From positions 61,710 through 125,709 of the forward strand of contig DXJG01000009.1 of NCBI GenBank assembly GCA_019056805.1: 64,000 bases of DNA. Reading direction: 5' to 3'. The position numbers were made by a program, and so were the translations under genes. Below, piece after piece: positions 1-8,922 of this stretch; position 1 is the stretch's first letter; each line of letters opens with the position of its first letter. The notes under the pieces were generated by a model. That model saw nothing but the letters and a program-made list of their open reading frames with translations, made no database searches and was not told the origin of the DNA. The stretch comes from Candidatus Baldrarchaeota archaeon (GTDB taxonomy: Archaea; Asgardarchaeota; Baldrarchaeia; Baldrarchaeales; DXJG01).

Positions 1-129
1 CGGGACTATTCTCCCTTAGAGATTAGTAAAGATGATATTCCATTCAAAATTAGTGAAGGAGAAGAAGTAGAAGCCATAAAAATCAAGGGAAAACTTTATC
101 TACTCCCTAAAGTAATGAAAAAGAAGTAA
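1..129 (+). CDS. C-terminal end of an unidentified protein (cut by window edge)
   Basis: An open frame in phase with position 1 runs for 42 codons to a TAA at 127-129. It encodes a lysine-rich tail that alternates acidic and basic stretches. The stop lies 25 bases before the aIF1A start, on the same strand, so the two genes may be co-transcribed. Too little is present to name the product. Confidence 0.5.
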   Translation, partial: RDYSPLEISKDDIPFKISEGEEVEAIKIKGKLYLLPKVMKKK

Positions 130-154
130 TATAGTACTTAGAAGAGGGATAAAA

Positions 155-463
155 ATGCCCAAAAGAAAAAGAATAGAGGAACCAACCGAAGTTAGAGAAG
201 TACCATTACCTGGGCCTGGAGAAGTTCTTGGAGTTGTTCTTCAAATGCTAGGCGGAGACAAGGTCAGAGTAAAATGTGTTGATGGATATACCAGATTATG
301 TAGAATACCAGGAAGAATGCGCAAAAGAATATGGATAAAAGAAGGTGATATCGTAGTTGTTGCACCTTGGGACTGGCAATTTGAGACAAAGGGCGACATT
401 ACATGGAGATATACAAAAGCACAAGCGAGGTGGTTAGAAGAAAAAGGCTTACTCAAATTTTAA
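155..463 (+). CDS. eif1A: Translation initiation factor aIF1A
   Basis: The 102-residue product has the usual length of archaeal aIF1A, which helps place initiator tRNA and mRNA on the small ribosomal subunit. It has a basic N-terminus (PKRKR) and an S1-like OB-fold from about residue 22 to 90, with the signature stretch around residues 44-58 (VDGYTRLCRIPGRMRKR) and the conserved WDWQ. The purine stretch GAAGAGGG precedes the ATG. It is followed after a few bases by the Rio1 kinase gene, a common archaeal pairing of translation and ribosome-maturation genes. Confidence 0.95.
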   Translation: MPKRKRIEEPTEVREVPLPGPGEVLGVVLQMLGGDKVRVKCVDGYTRLCRIPGRMRKRIWIKEGDIVVVAPWDWQFETKGDITWRYTKAQARWLEEKGLLKF

Positions 464-478
464 ACGGTGAGGATTATT

Positions 479-1255
479 TTGGATGATTATGAAAAAAGAA
501 TGAGAAAATTAGAAAAGAAACTAAGCCGTAGAGAAAAAAGAATTAAAGGTGTTGAAGATTTAAAAATTTCTGAAGGAGTTTTTGATAAAGACACTCTTTT
601 CACACTCTACTGGTTCGTTAATAAAGGAATATTTGAAGTTCTTTACGGTATTGTAAGTACCGGTAAAGAAGCTAACGTTTACTGGGCCAAAGATGAAAAA
701 GGCAGAGAATACGCTGTAAAAATATACAGAGCTGCAACATCTGATTTTAAGAAGACTATGCAAATCTATATTCACGGTGATCCACGGTTTAAACATGTAA
801 AGAGGACTATGCGGGCTTTAATTGTAGCTTGGGCTGAAAAAGAATACAAAAATTTAAGAAGAGCCTATGAAGCAGGTGTTAGAGTTCCCAAGCCCATAGC
901 TGTCCGTAAAAATGTGCTTGTTATGGAGTTTATCGGCAAGGACGGTGTTCCAGCACCGATTATGAGAGAAAGTCCACCCGAGGATCCTGAAAAAATATTT
1001 AACATTCTCCTAGATTACGTCAAAAAACTGTATAAGTTTGCAAACCTGGTACATGGAGATTTAAGTGAATATAATGTTCTTTTATGGGACGAGAATCCCG
1101 TATTAATTGATATGGCTCAATCTGTTGTTTTAAATCATCCACTCTCTCAAGAATTCTTAATGAGAGATCTTAAAAACCTTTTAAAATATTTTAGAAATTT
1201 AGGCGTAGACGTACCGACATTAGAAGAAGCTTTCAAGTACGTTACGGGGGGATAA
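479..1255 (+). CDS. rio1: RIO1-type serine/threonine protein kinase
   Basis: This RIO kinase family protein acts in late small-subunit maturation. In the longest frame (GTG at 467) the ATP-binding segment STGKEANVYWA lies near residues 64-74, Lys85 sits in the VKIYR strand, the catalytic loop HGDLSEYN is at 196-203 and the metal-binding aspartate is in LIDMAQS (D215). I prefer TTG 479 as start because GGTGAGG at 466-472 gives a Shine-Dalgarno match six bases upstream. The alternative GTG 467 would overlap that site. It lies between aIF1A and a KH protein in one apparent operon. Confidence 0.93.
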   Translation: MDDYEKRMRKLEKKLSRREKRIKGVEDLKISEGVFDKDTLFTLYWFVNKGIFEVLYGIVSTGKEANVYWAKDEKGREYAVKIYRAATSDFKKTMQIYIHGDPRFKHVKRTMRALIVAWAEKEYKNLRRAYEAGVRVPKPIAVRKNVLVMEFIGKDGVPAPIMRESPPEDPEKIFNILLDYVKKLYKFANLVHGDLSEYNVLLWDENPVLIDMAQSVVLNHPLSQEFLMRDLKNLLKYFRNLGVDVPTLEEAFKYVTGG

Positions 1256-1258
1256 ACA

Positions 1259-1831
1259 GTGATAAACAAAGAGTTCGTGAAAGTTCCAAGGGAAAGAATA
1301 GCTGTAGTCATAGGTAGACGCGGTGAAGTAAAAAGATACATAGAAAAAGAGACAAAAACAAAAATTACCGTAGATAGCAAAACTGGAGAGATTATAATAG
1401 AGAGCACTCCAAAAACTGAGGATCCTCTTGCCGTTTGGAAAGCAAGAGATGTAATTTTAGCGATTGGAAGAGGTTTCAGTCCTGAAAGAGCAAAAAGACT
1501 TCTGAAAGATGATCAATTAATCGAAATAATCGACATCTCACAGTTCACTGGAAGATCTAAAAACTCTTTAAGAAGAGTAAAGGGAAGAATTATTGGAGAA
1601 CATGGAAAAACCAGAAAAATCATCGAAGAAATTACAGGTGTAAGCTTATCCATATATGGACGAACTGTTACCTTAATAGGAGATTATGAATGGGTTAGAA
1701 TCGCCAAAAAAGCAATACTAATGCTTATAGAAGGAGCTCCACACGGTACCGTATACAAATTCTTATCAAGGAAAAAGAGAGAATATAAAAGAGAAAAATT
1801 TTCCATACTAAAACCTGCGGAAGCTCCCTGA
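1259..1831 (+). CDS. KH-domain RNA-binding protein, Pno1/Dim2 type
   Basis: The 190-residue protein carries two KH modules. The first has the GxxG-type loop IGRRGEVK near residues 18-25 and the second has IGEHGKTRK near 112-120. This is the archaeal relative of eukaryotic Pno1 (Dim2), which binds the 3' end region of pre-16S/18S rRNA. The GTG start follows GGGGGG closely and lies 3 bases after the rio1 stop. The aIF1A-Rio1-Pno1 order is a recurrent archaeal small-subunit biogenesis operon. The last 20 residues are basic. Confidence 0.9.
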   Translation: MINKEFVKVPRERIAVVIGRRGEVKRYIEKETKTKITVDSKTGEIIIESTPKTEDPLAVWKARDVILAIGRGFSPERAKRLLKDDQLIEIIDISQFTGRSKNSLRRVKGRIIGEHGKTRKIIEEITGVSLSIYGRTVTLIGDYEWVRIAKKAILMLIEGAPHGTVYKFLSRKKREYKREKFSILKPAEAP

Positions 1832-1870
1832 CAAAACGATTTAACACCTACCCTAGACTATATAGATAAA

Positions 1871-3091
1871 TTATATCCAGTCTCCTGTTTCTATTTTTAT
1901 TGGTAAATAATGGTCGGTTAAATATTTGAAACCGTGACTTGCCAATGCCTGTATCTCCGCTTTCTCTTTTCTATAAAGCATTAATTTAAGATCCTCAACC
2001 CACTTCTTATTTCTTTGAACAAACGGTTCTTTAAGCAGTTGTTCAGTCCTTTCTATGTCCGCCTTTGTCATAGGTAAACGAACCTCCTTCGGAATGTTAA
2101 ACTCGTCAAGGTCTTTACTTAAAACCCCTAACAACTTGATCTCTGGAGTTGCGAGGAAGGGGCTTTCATAACTAAGCTTCTTACTACCTCTTAAATAAAC
2201 AGAGAAAATATAATGTCCATAAGGATCACTATCTACAAGTGCAAAAGCAGGAATTTTAAGTTCTTTTACAAGTTTCCTTAGAAACGCTCTAGTAGCAATA
2301 TCTGCAGACCCCTTACCCGTTATAATAATACATGGCAATTTATTCCAATATTTTGCCTCAGCAAGACGAATCAATGCAGCATCCTTTTCCACAACTAAGA
2401 TCAGTTCCGCATCGCTTTCAACAATTTCAACTTGGTCTAGAAACGGAGTTATCGCCCATCCACCACTCCCAAGCCTGGTTAAATCTATGAGATCTCCCGA
2501 ATCTCTAATTATAAGTCTTCCTATAGCAGCTCCCTTTGCTGCTGCAACAACATGAGTACTATTACGTGTAGTTCCAAGCATAGCAGCTATATCTTCTATA
2601 ACATGGTCGCTAAATCTTTGTTCTTTGAAAAGCTTTACATCATTATAAAAGATTTCTCGCTTTGTTGCATGTATTCCTTCCTCTATTAACTCATGTATTA
2701 TTTCTAAAATTCTTATAGTGCGTGTAGCATCTGCAACACTAGATAAACTATGAAATACTCTCCTTATCCTTTTTTGACCAAGAAGTAAAAGATCGTGATC
2801 TTCATCATAAATAATATTGTCAGAAGTTCTTGCAGGAATCTCAAAGACAGGTCTTCCAGATTCTTCAATTTGTCTATAAAGTTCCCTAGCAGTTTCATGA
2901 ATTCGTCGATGTACCTCTTCTGCTGGCAACTCTTCTACAACAATTACGTGAGATGGAAGTTTCCCCAGACGTTCTCTCCTCTTGGCCAGTTGTTCACGAA
3001 GTTCTCTAACCCGTTTTAAAAGTTTCTCAAGTTCCCAAACGGGTTTTCTATCAGCAAATTTTTTACGTGTTTTCTTTTTCTCCGTGGCCAT
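1871..3091 (-). CDS. top6A: DNA topoisomerase VI subunit A
   Basis: The 406-residue protein is the Spo11-like, DNA-cleaving subunit of the archaeal type IIB topoisomerase. A winged-helix region holds the catalytic tyrosine in REIFYND (Y149), and the Toprim metal site is seen as the VVEKDAA glutamate (E235) and the DSDPYG motif (287-292). The N-terminal 60 residues are a charged, probably coiled extension. It starts 11 bases after the top6B stop, so the two subunits are made from one transcript. It is convergent with the aIF1A operon; the 39-base gap holds no clear terminator. Confidence 0.97.
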   Translation of the reverse strand: MATEKKKTRKKFADRKPVWELEKLLKRVRELREQLAKRRERLGKLPSHVIVVEELPAEEVHRRIHETARELYRQIEESGRPVFEIPARTSDNIIYDEDHDLLLLGQKRIRRVFHSLSSVADATRTIRILEIIHELIEEGIHATKREIFYNDVKLFKEQRFSDHVIEDIAAMLGTTRNSTHVVAAAKGAAIGRLIIRDSGDLIDLTRLGSGGWAITPFLDQVEIVESDAELILVVEKDAALIRLAEAKYWNKLPCIIITGKGSADIATRAFLRKLVKELKIPAFALVDSDPYGHYIFSVYLRGSKKLSYESPFLATPEIKLLGVLSKDLDEFNIPKEVRLPMTKADIERTEQLLKEPFVQRNKKWVEDLKLMLYRKEKAEIQALASHGFKYLTDHYLPIKIETGDWI

Positions 3092-3102
3092 AATGCTTCC
3101 CC

Positions 3103-4959
3103 CTAGCTACCACCAGTTTCAATAACCGCAAGTTCTTCAACGGGTGTCTCAACACGTTCAATCGTAGATTTTATCTTCTCTATGAGCATTTCAGGATCAA
3201 TGGTACCATCAAATTCGGTATCCGTTTTTAAAATGTTATATAAACTTCTTGCAAATTTTTCAGCGTATTTAGCCAAAACATATGCTCTTTTAGCTTTTCT
3301 CTCCGCGGTTTCTTTTCCTGTAATATAAGCTCGTAATTTCCTAGCTACCTCTTCCAACGCTAGCTTAATTTCCTTTACAAGTAGCTTATCCTCAGCCAAA
3401 GCCTGTTTGCTTTGACCTTTGAACATAACATGAACAAATGGGCCTGCAACATGTACAAATACCCTTACTGGGCCTCTAGGAAGCCCGTTTTCAAAAACAT
3501 CAAGCTTATAATTCTTCCAATTAACAGAAGCAGCTGCTTTCCATATAGCACAATCACTATTATCTCTAAGTTTAGGTGTACGATTAACAAACCGCCATAA
3601 CACCTGCGAAGAAGACGTGGTATACGGTATTTCACCACCATATGCTATACAAGCTTCAACAACATAACTTAGTCCTTTACCACTTGTTGGCGGTCTTGTA
3701 ACAGCAGCCACAAACTCCGGCTTAAATACCTCTCTCACAACTTTCTCAAAAACTTCGCTTCCAACAGGAACAACGGTATCCTTTGACGGTGCAAGATATT
3801 TTTGCGAAGTAAAAACTTTGAAAAGCACCTCTATTTGTTCCTTTGTTAACTCCCTTGGACTTGTTCTCTTCTTTATCTGAGGTAAACCTAACTCTTTTAG
3901 TTCTTTATTTGCTTCCTTAAATATTTTTCTCGCTTTTTCCTCGCTCATTCTAGAAAAAGTTTTAGATAGAAAAGATAGAACAGTTTTACATTTTGTATCT
4001 CTAAGTAAGTCTTGGAATTCTCCAATATTTACAGATGCTGGATGCGGTTTTGCATATTTTGGTTCCGGAGGAAACTCAGATACTCTTCTTGGATAAACAT
4101 GAACCTCATTATACGGATCAATAAAAACGATGGTTATATGAGCGTTTAGTAGCGAAGCTCTTTCCACATAAACATCCGCGTATCCTCTCTTGTATATAAT
4201 ATTTAAGTAATACAGCTTAACAAAAGTGCCGTGAGGAAAAGGAGAATCTACTTTCTTAGGATTAATAGCATAATCCTTTGTGTTCTTTGTTGTTGTAAAG
4301 AAACTGGTAACAGTTGCCTTATCTTTGAGATAATGCTTACTAACCACAGTAATAGGCTTACCAGTAGTATTTTGAGCATCTGTAAATGCAGATGGGGCAC
4401 CAAAACCTTGAGATCCACGAGTTTGTCTAAGTCTCTCACTTTTGCTAGAAGCAAGATAAATACCAAACTTCTTCAAATCTTGCGGAATCATTCCTGCACC
4501 ATTGTCAAAAATAGTAAACTCGTATACACGAACCTTCTCACGATGAGCATCCGAAAGAAAAGTAGGAGTTTCCACTTCCCTAAGCCAAATAATAACTACA
4601 GGCTCCTTTCTATCTATCAACATTTTAACAGGTTCAATAAACTCCTCAACATGTTCAATAACTTCTTTAGCAGTCTTAAACTCTTTCAAATTATTTCCTT
4701 TATACTTCCCAATCATTTCCTTAGCTTTTCCAACTATTTCATTCACAACATCCTCGGTAATCTTATTACTAAGGTCATAGGCCTCAGGAAATTTCCAATA
4801 AAAACTTTCAATAGCATCAAGAGCATTATCCAAAAACTCAGCAACATATTGCATATGTTTATTAAAACCAAATTCAAATCCCACTAACTGTGTACGTTTC
4901 CTCATAAATTCCGCAATCGTACTTTGCTTAATTTCACCTACAAATTTTTCTTGCTCCAC
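3103..4959 (-). CDS. top6B: DNA topoisomerase VI subunit B
   Basis: The 618-residue product is the GHKL ATPase subunit of topoisomerase VI, which relaxes and decatenates duplex DNA with subunit A. Residues 41-49 (EFLDNALDA) form the ATP-binding helix with the key Asn. DNGAGM and GSQGFGAPS follow as the next ATP-site boxes. The start is a GTG at 4959, with GTGAGG nine bases upstream. Length fits the shorter topo VI B form, and no additional C-terminal Ig-like extension is evident. It is first gene of the top6B-top6A operon. Confidence 0.97.
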   Translation of the reverse strand: MEQEKFVGEIKQSTIAEFMRKRTQLVGFEFGFNKHMQYVAEFLDNALDAIESFYWKFPEAYDLSNKITEDVVNEIVGKAKEMIGKYKGNNLKEFKTAKEVIEHVEEFIEPVKMLIDRKEPVVIIWLREVETPTFLSDAHREKVRVYEFTIFDNGAGMIPQDLKKFGIYLASSKSERLRQTRGSQGFGAPSAFTDAQNTTGKPITVVSKHYLKDKATVTSFFTTTKNTKDYAINPKKVDSPFPHGTFVKLYYLNIIYKRGYADVYVERASLLNAHITIVFIDPYNEVHVYPRRVSEFPPEPKYAKPHPASVNIGEFQDLLRDTKCKTVLSFLSKTFSRMSEEKARKIFKEANKELKELGLPQIKKRTSPRELTKEQIEVLFKVFTSQKYLAPSKDTVVPVGSEVFEKVVREVFKPEFVAAVTRPPTSGKGLSYVVEACIAYGGEIPYTTSSSQVLWRFVNRTPKLRDNSDCAIWKAAASVNWKNYKLDVFENGLPRGPVRVFVHVAGPFVHVMFKGQSKQALAEDKLLVKEIKLALEEVARKLRAYITGKETAERKAKRAYVLAKYAEKFARSLYNILKTDTEFDGTIDPEMLIEKIKSTIERVETPVEELAVIETGGS

Positions 4960-5378
4960 GTCGCAACCCTCACTAAACTATTAACACCGAAATAAGATAA
5001 ACTTGTCTAAACAACAAAACACAACAAATTAAATTCTGGTATTAAAATACCAGATATGCCGCGAAGCAACTATCTTAAAGTTGCAAAATATATTATAATG
5101 AAACCTAAAAAGTTTTCTATTCCCCATTTCAAACTAAATAGATACCTACACCAACAAAATCCTGATTCCAATCGTTTCAATTCTACAATACTTTATTTCT
5201 CCACAAAGATGCCCAATACATATACCCTAAACCCTAAATAAGCACAGAACAACACAACATCCACAGAATCCAAAAAACCTCTAATCACCTCAGAATACAA
5301 AAAACCTAAAAAACGCATCAAAACATAAAATTAAAATACCCAACCAACAAACTTAAAATAAAATAACACTAAAAACGT
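4960..5378. other. Gene-free interval between top6B and tRNA-Asn, strongly A/C-rich on the plus strand
   Basis: About 420 bases carry no convincing gene. A 61-codon frame at 5056-5241 has no ribosome binding site and a composition that simply follows the A/C-rich background, so I do not call it. The part nearest top6B should contain its promoter, and a perfect palindrome lies at 5035-5054. The stretch 5241-5375 is about 80 percent A plus C. Confidence 0.6.
5035..5054. promoter_or_regulatory. Perfect 8-bp inverted repeat upstream of top6B
   Basis: TCTGGTAT and ATACCAGA are separated by TAAA, giving an uninterrupted 8-bp inverted repeat about 75 bases upstream of the top6B start. No T-run follows, so an operator or activator site is more likely than a terminator. 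The cognate regulator is unknown. Confidence 0.45.
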
Positions 5379-5506
5379 GCCGCCGTAGCTCAGATGGTAG
5401 AGGAAACCCGCTGAAAGCGCCGGATGTGGCTTAAAACCACAGGCGAAGCTGTTAACAAAAGGTAGAAACCCGGCGGTCCCCGGTTCGAGTCCGGGCGGCG
5501 GCGCCA
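5379..5506 (+). tRNA. tRNA-Asn(GTT) with three introns, CCA encoded
   Basis: Acceptor strands 5379-5385 and 5496-5502 pair perfectly, the discriminator is G5503 and CCA is encoded. The T arm is 5479-5495 with loop TTCGAGT. A normal cloverleaf of 73 nt forms only if three segments are removed: 5403-5417 (15 nt, D arm near position 24/25), 5424-5447 (24 nt, between anticodon-stem positions 30 and 31) and 5455-5467 (13 nt, canonical 37/38). This leaves anticodon stem CCGGG/CCCGG and loop CTGTTAA, anticodon GTT. The exact splice points can slide by a base or two. Confidence 0.9.
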
Positions 5507-5625
5507 CATACTTGCCTTTCACTCTAAACGCAAAATTAAAGAACCATCTGTAAAATACTGAGAAAAGTAAACTTTTAATCATCAACATTATATTAAAATA
5601 GTAGAAGTAAAAGTTATCAATAAGT

Positions 5626-5739
5626 GGGCCCGTAGCTCAGCCCGGTTAGGCAGCACAAACCACGGAAAGAGCGACAGGCTCATAATCCTCGAGAGGAGAA
5701 ACCTGTTGGTCGTGGGTTCAAATCCCACCGGGCCCACCA
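5626..5739 (+). tRNA. tRNA-Met(CAT), probably elongator, with two introns, CCA encoded
   Basis: Acceptor GGGCCCG (5626-5632) pairs with 5729-5735, the discriminator is A5736 and CCA follows. The T arm is 5712-5728. Removing 5650-5669 (20 nt, D arm) and 5685-5700 (16 nt, canonical position 37/38) gives anticodon stem ACAGG/CCTGT and loop CTCATAA. The body matches archaeal elongator methionine tRNA; a tRNA-Ile with modified CAT anticodon is the alternative. A T-rich stretch just after the gene (5746-5757) could terminate transcription. Confidence 0.9.
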
Positions 5740-6043
5740 TATCAATTTTGTTTTTTAACTATTTCTATTATAATTTCTTTTTGTTAAAATTCCTGATCAT
5801 TCTTTTTCAGGCTCGGTTCAAAAGAAAATACGTCAATGTATTATTTATGTTATGAAATCAGAGAATTTCTTAAGCACATTTTTAGACGGTTTTGCATCTA
5901 TAACAGAGTGAAGCATTATCGATATCTTCATTATTTTTAATTGCTGTAATAATTAACAATGTGGAATAGCTTTTTGATTGGTTTGAAGTTAATTTGTGAG
6001 CAAAGTTGAAAAAAATTCTTAACAACCTGTAGGTGTGTTGTTA
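5740..6043. other. T/G-rich leader interval between tRNA-Met and the QueG-like gene
   Basis: No gene is visible. A small hairpin with arms CCTGA and TCAGG occurs near 5793-5811. The plus strand here is T/G-rich, the reverse of the A/C-rich stretch left of tRNA-Asn. Confidence 0.5.
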
Positions 6044-6823
6044 ATGTCCGATATAAGGGGTGAGATAGAGGTTTTTCTTAGAAAATTTGGTGTGTTCAAA
6101 GTTGGTATTGCTGACCCTACGCTTGGGTTCAAAATGGCTAAGAGTGGGTGCCATCCAAAGGATGTTATGAAGAATTGTAATTCGGTGATTGTTTTTGCCT
6201 TCCACGCCGGTTTAGATTATTATACCACTTTAAGTTATTATCAGATGCCGAACGTTGAATCTCGAGTGCTTAGCATTTATAGTGATTGGGTTTCTATGCA
6301 GCTTATCCACTTCCTGGAAGATCTGGGCTACAACGCCATTTACCCTCATGGTTATGCCGATGAAAAAATGAGAATTGCACGCCTATCATTTAAATTAGCA
6401 GCCTATGAGGCAGGAATAGGCGTATTTGGAAGACCAAGCATTTTAATAACACCCGAATACGGACCAAGGGTAAACCTTAGAGTGATTCTTACAAACGCTT
6501 CCATACGACCCGATAAACCTTTAACAAACTTCAATCCTTGCCAAAAATGCGATGTATGTGTTAAACTTTGCCCAGTAAACGCCATTGACGATAAACTGCC
6601 ACCACCTACAGGATTCGATAGAAATCGTTGCCTTCAATTCGTCTATAAAATTCGAGAAAAAACCAATAGGAAGATAATGTTTTGCGGATACTGCTATAAC
6701 TATTGTCCAGCAGGAGAAATATCAAAGAAAACATTCCACTTGAGTAAATTAAGAACTCTACTTGATTTAAGCGAAAAAGAAAGAGAAAAACTACTACAAA
6801 TGCTAAATATAAACAAAAAATAA
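6044..6823 (+). CDS. QueG-like 4Fe-4S protein (epoxyqueuosine reductase family relative)
   Basis: The protein (about 259 residues) resembles the QueG/reductive-dehalogenase-like family. The N-terminal half matches the corrinoid-binding type domain, and a C-terminal ferredoxin module has CxxCxxCxxxCP (CQKCDVCVKLCP) followed by CGYCYNYCP. True QueG acts in queuosine synthesis, but archaea usually make archaeosine, so the substrate here is unknown. AGGTG at 6031-6035 favours ATG 6044 as start over the upstream GTG 6035. Its 5' half is T/G-rich and its 3' half A/C-rich on the coding strand. Confidence 0.75.
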   Translation: MSDIRGEIEVFLRKFGVFKVGIADPTLGFKMAKSGCHPKDVMKNCNSVIVFAFHAGLDYYTTLSYYQMPNVESRVLSIYSDWVSMQLIHFLEDLGYNAIYPHGYADEKMRIARLSFKLAAYEAGIGVFGRPSILITPEYGPRVNLRVILTNASIRPDKPLTNFNPCQKCDVCVKLCPVNAIDDKLPPPTGFDRNRCLQFVYKIREKTNRKIMFCGYCYNYCPAGEISKKTFHLSKLRTLLDLSEKEREKLLQMLNINKK

Positions 6824-6977
6824 AATTAAACAATTCCTCCCGCAAAATAGGAAAAGACGAGTCTTACAGAGACCAGTTTATTCAACTTCTTCTTAAAGCT
6901 TGTTAATATCCTAAAGTTTGGGTTTAAACTTATCTTCTACGACGCATTTGACTAAGAAGCTTCTATATAGGCAATTA

Positions 6978-8069
6978 TTAAAGGTTGTTTTCATAAGCTT
7001 CGGTTAGAGCTGAACATGCCCCACATCTTACACATCCTGCAAGATTTTTACGCGGGTCAATTCCATAATCTCTAAGAATTTGTGCAACCTCCCGATAAAT
7101 ATAAGTTAATTTTTCTGGCGAGGGAGGAGACCTATTTTCAAAAGGAGTTCCAATAATTGGACGCAAAGGCACAATATAAGGAATCACACCTATCTCCGCC
7201 GCTTTCTCAGAACCTTTCAAAACACTTTCAACGCCTTCTCCTAATCCAACAATAACGTACGTACTAACTTGACATTCTCCAAAAAGTTCTACGCACCTTG
7301 CCCAAGTCTCATAAAATTTCTCCATTCCAATACGTCCCTTCCCCGGACAAACCTCACGAAATATTTTCTTGTCAAAGGTCTCTATATGAACACCCACCGT
7401 ATCCGCCCCAGCATCAGCAAGTTCTTCTATATACCTCAAGTCATTTGGCGGCTCTAATTGAACGTGAATTGGAATCTCGTAATGATTCTTTACCTCCCGA
7501 ACAATCTCTGCAAGTAAATTTGCACCTTTATCCGGAGTTCCAGGAGTACCAGTAGTCAAAGTAATATGTTTACAAACCCCTTCTCCAACTGCTGCATCAA
7601 CAACCTCTCTAAATTCCCTCGCCTTCTTAAGAAGAATAGTTTTTCCATACTTTAACGAAAGTTCTATTCCACAAAACTTACAGCCCAAACCCTTACTCCA
7701 ATAAATACATTTTTGAAAAACCGTGGTAGCTAAGCAATCAGTACCATGTAAAAGAGCTACCTTCCACATAGGTGTCCCATTAGAAGTACATTTTCTATAA
7801 AACTGAGGATAAGGAACTAAACCCACCTCAGAAACCTTTTCTCCATCTTCCTTAATCACATAAAATTTTTCATCTCTTTCTACCAGAACATAGGGAGACT
7901 TTTCAACAAACCTACCCCACATCGCCGCATTAACACAACGCCCAGACGGAAGAATAATATATCTTCCTCCAGCCGGACCAGCTCCCCCCTTTCTTCCCCT
8001 ATCAATATTAACTCCAAGCTTAATACCCCTACAAAGCAAAGCAACCTTAAGTTCACCAAAACTCTCCAT
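6978..8069 (-). CDS. Radical SAM protein with CX8CX2C cluster motif (MSMEG_0568-like)
   Basis: This 363-residue protein looks like a radical SAM enzyme, but the likely cluster motif is C121-x8-C130-x2-C133 (ending GCKFCGIEL), not the usual CX3CX2C. TTGTPGTPDKG and the HVQLEPP strand fit the partial TIM barrel. A C-terminal C346xxC349xxC352 may hold a second cluster. The fold and the GNAT partner recall the MSMEG_0568-type radical SAM proteins, whose product is not established. The gene overlaps the upstream GNAT gene by one base (TAATG-type coupling), so the two are surely co-expressed. Confidence 0.7.
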   Translation of the reverse strand: MESFGELKVALLCRGIKLGVNIDRGRKGGAGPAGGRYIILPSGRCVNAAMWGRFVEKSPYVLVERDEKFYVIKEDGEKVSEVGLVPYPQFYRKCTSNGTPMWKVALLHGTDCLATTVFQKCIYWSKGLGCKFCGIELSLKYGKTILLKKAREFREVVDAAVGEGVCKHITLTTGTPGTPDKGANLLAEIVREVKNHYEIPIHVQLEPPNDLRYIEELADAGADTVGVHIETFDKKIFREVCPGKGRIGMEKFYETWARCVELFGECQVSTYVIVGLGEGVESVLKGSEKAAEIGVIPYIVPLRPIIGTPFENRSPPSPEKLTYIYREVAQILRDYGIDPRKNLAGCVRCGACSALTEAYENNL

Positions 8070-8575
8070 TATTCATCACGACCCACAATTTTCTCATAAA
8101 GATGCACAAGCATCCCAGGTATCTGCTCATACTCTTTTATCTTTCGAAAACCATACTTTTTAACAATCTTCACACTAGCTATCTGTGTGGGCAAAATATT
8201 AACCCGAACACTAACACAACCCCTTTCCCTAGCAAACCTCAATATATGCTCATACATAGCCTTCGCAAGTCCTCGCCCCCTATAATCAGGATGAATAGAA
8301 AGATGCTCTCCCAAACAAATATCACCCTCAATCTTCGCCTTATACACAGCTACCAACTTTCTATCAAGCCTAATACCAAAATAACAATAACCCTCCAACA
8401 TTTCCCTTATAATCTCCTCACTAGAAAGACATCTCCTCCGACGCCACTCCGCTGGATACTCCTCAGCAAAAGGCCAAACCAAGCGAAACAACAACTCTAT
8501 CTCAGAAGCATCCTCTACACCCAACTTTTCAACGACATACCTTTGTATGTCAATAAACTTCCTAACATCCCTCAT
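8069..8575 (-). CDS. GNAT-family N-acetyltransferase
   Basis: The 168-residue protein has the GNAT acetyl-CoA motif A, seen as LSIHPDYRGRGLAKAMYEHIL (about residues 92-112), followed by the C-terminal VKIVKKYGFRK segment. The substrate is unknown. It is translationally coupled to the downstream radical SAM gene, so the pair probably makes or modifies one small molecule or peptide. In bacteria a GNAT protein is also encoded beside the related radical SAM gene, which supports a conserved two-step unit. Confidence 0.8.
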   Translation of the reverse strand: MRDVRKFIDIQRYVVEKLGVEDASEIELLFRLVWPFAEEYPAEWRRRRCLSSEEIIREMLEGYCYFGIRLDRKLVAVYKAKIEGDICLGEHLSIHPDYRGRGLAKAMYEHILRFARERGCVSVRVNILPTQIASVKIVKKYGFRKIKEYEQIPGMLVHLYEKIVGRDE

Positions 8576-8745
8576 TTCAAACGCCCGAAACCAATAAATA
8601 AACCAACAAGCTCCCTAAACCATACCTAAAACATAATCCTAACTCTATAAAAGAAACAAAAATAAATGTAAACCTTTCGCACAAACAAGCAACAACCACC
8701 AAAATCACAAAAACAAGTAAAAATAATAGAAGAACAGAAAAGAAG

Positions 8746-8850
8746 TGGTGCCGCCGCCCGGATTTGAACCGGGGACATCCGGATCTTCAGTCCGGCGCTT
8801 TTGGGTTTTTTGTTGTTTTTGTTCTTTCTCCCAGACTGAGCTACGGCGGC
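8746..8850 (-). tRNA. tRNA-Phe(GAA) with a D-arm intron, CCA encoded
   Basis: On the minus strand the acceptor arm pairs 8850-8844 with 8756-8750, the discriminator is A and CCA is encoded (8748-8746). The anticodon stem CCGGA/TCCGG and loop CTGAAGA give anticodon GAA with no anticodon intron. The D arm is split by 28 nt (8826-8799), an A-rich segment that must be removed to restore GCTC/GAGC. The intron position equals that of the D-arm introns of tRNA-Asn and tRNA-Met. The gene sits on a striking strand-composition switch. Confidence 0.92.
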
Positions 8851-8922
8851 TTAGTGTTCATTTATAGTGTTGAGGTGTTTTGTCCTAAAAAGTTTACTCT
8901 TGTTGGGTTGTATTTGTTGGTG

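Noticed and set aside
4231..4887. 218-codon plus-strand frame
   Set aside because: It is antisense to the well-supported topoisomerase VI B gene.
5056..5241. 61-codon plus-strand frame upstream of tRNA-Asn
   Set aside because: No ribosome site, no recognisable domain, and composition follows the A/C-rich background.
5425..5441. Perfect 5-bp stem with loop CTTAAAA inside the tRNA-Asn gene, resembling a Leu(TAA) anticodon arm
   Set aside because: The acceptor discriminator is G, the D and T arms match tRNA-Asn, and a consistent 73-nt tRNA-Asn with loop CTGTTAA is obtained when this hairpin is treated as an intron.
5331..5588. 85-codon minus-strand frame
   Set aside because: It lies across the tRNA-Asn gene on the opposite strand.
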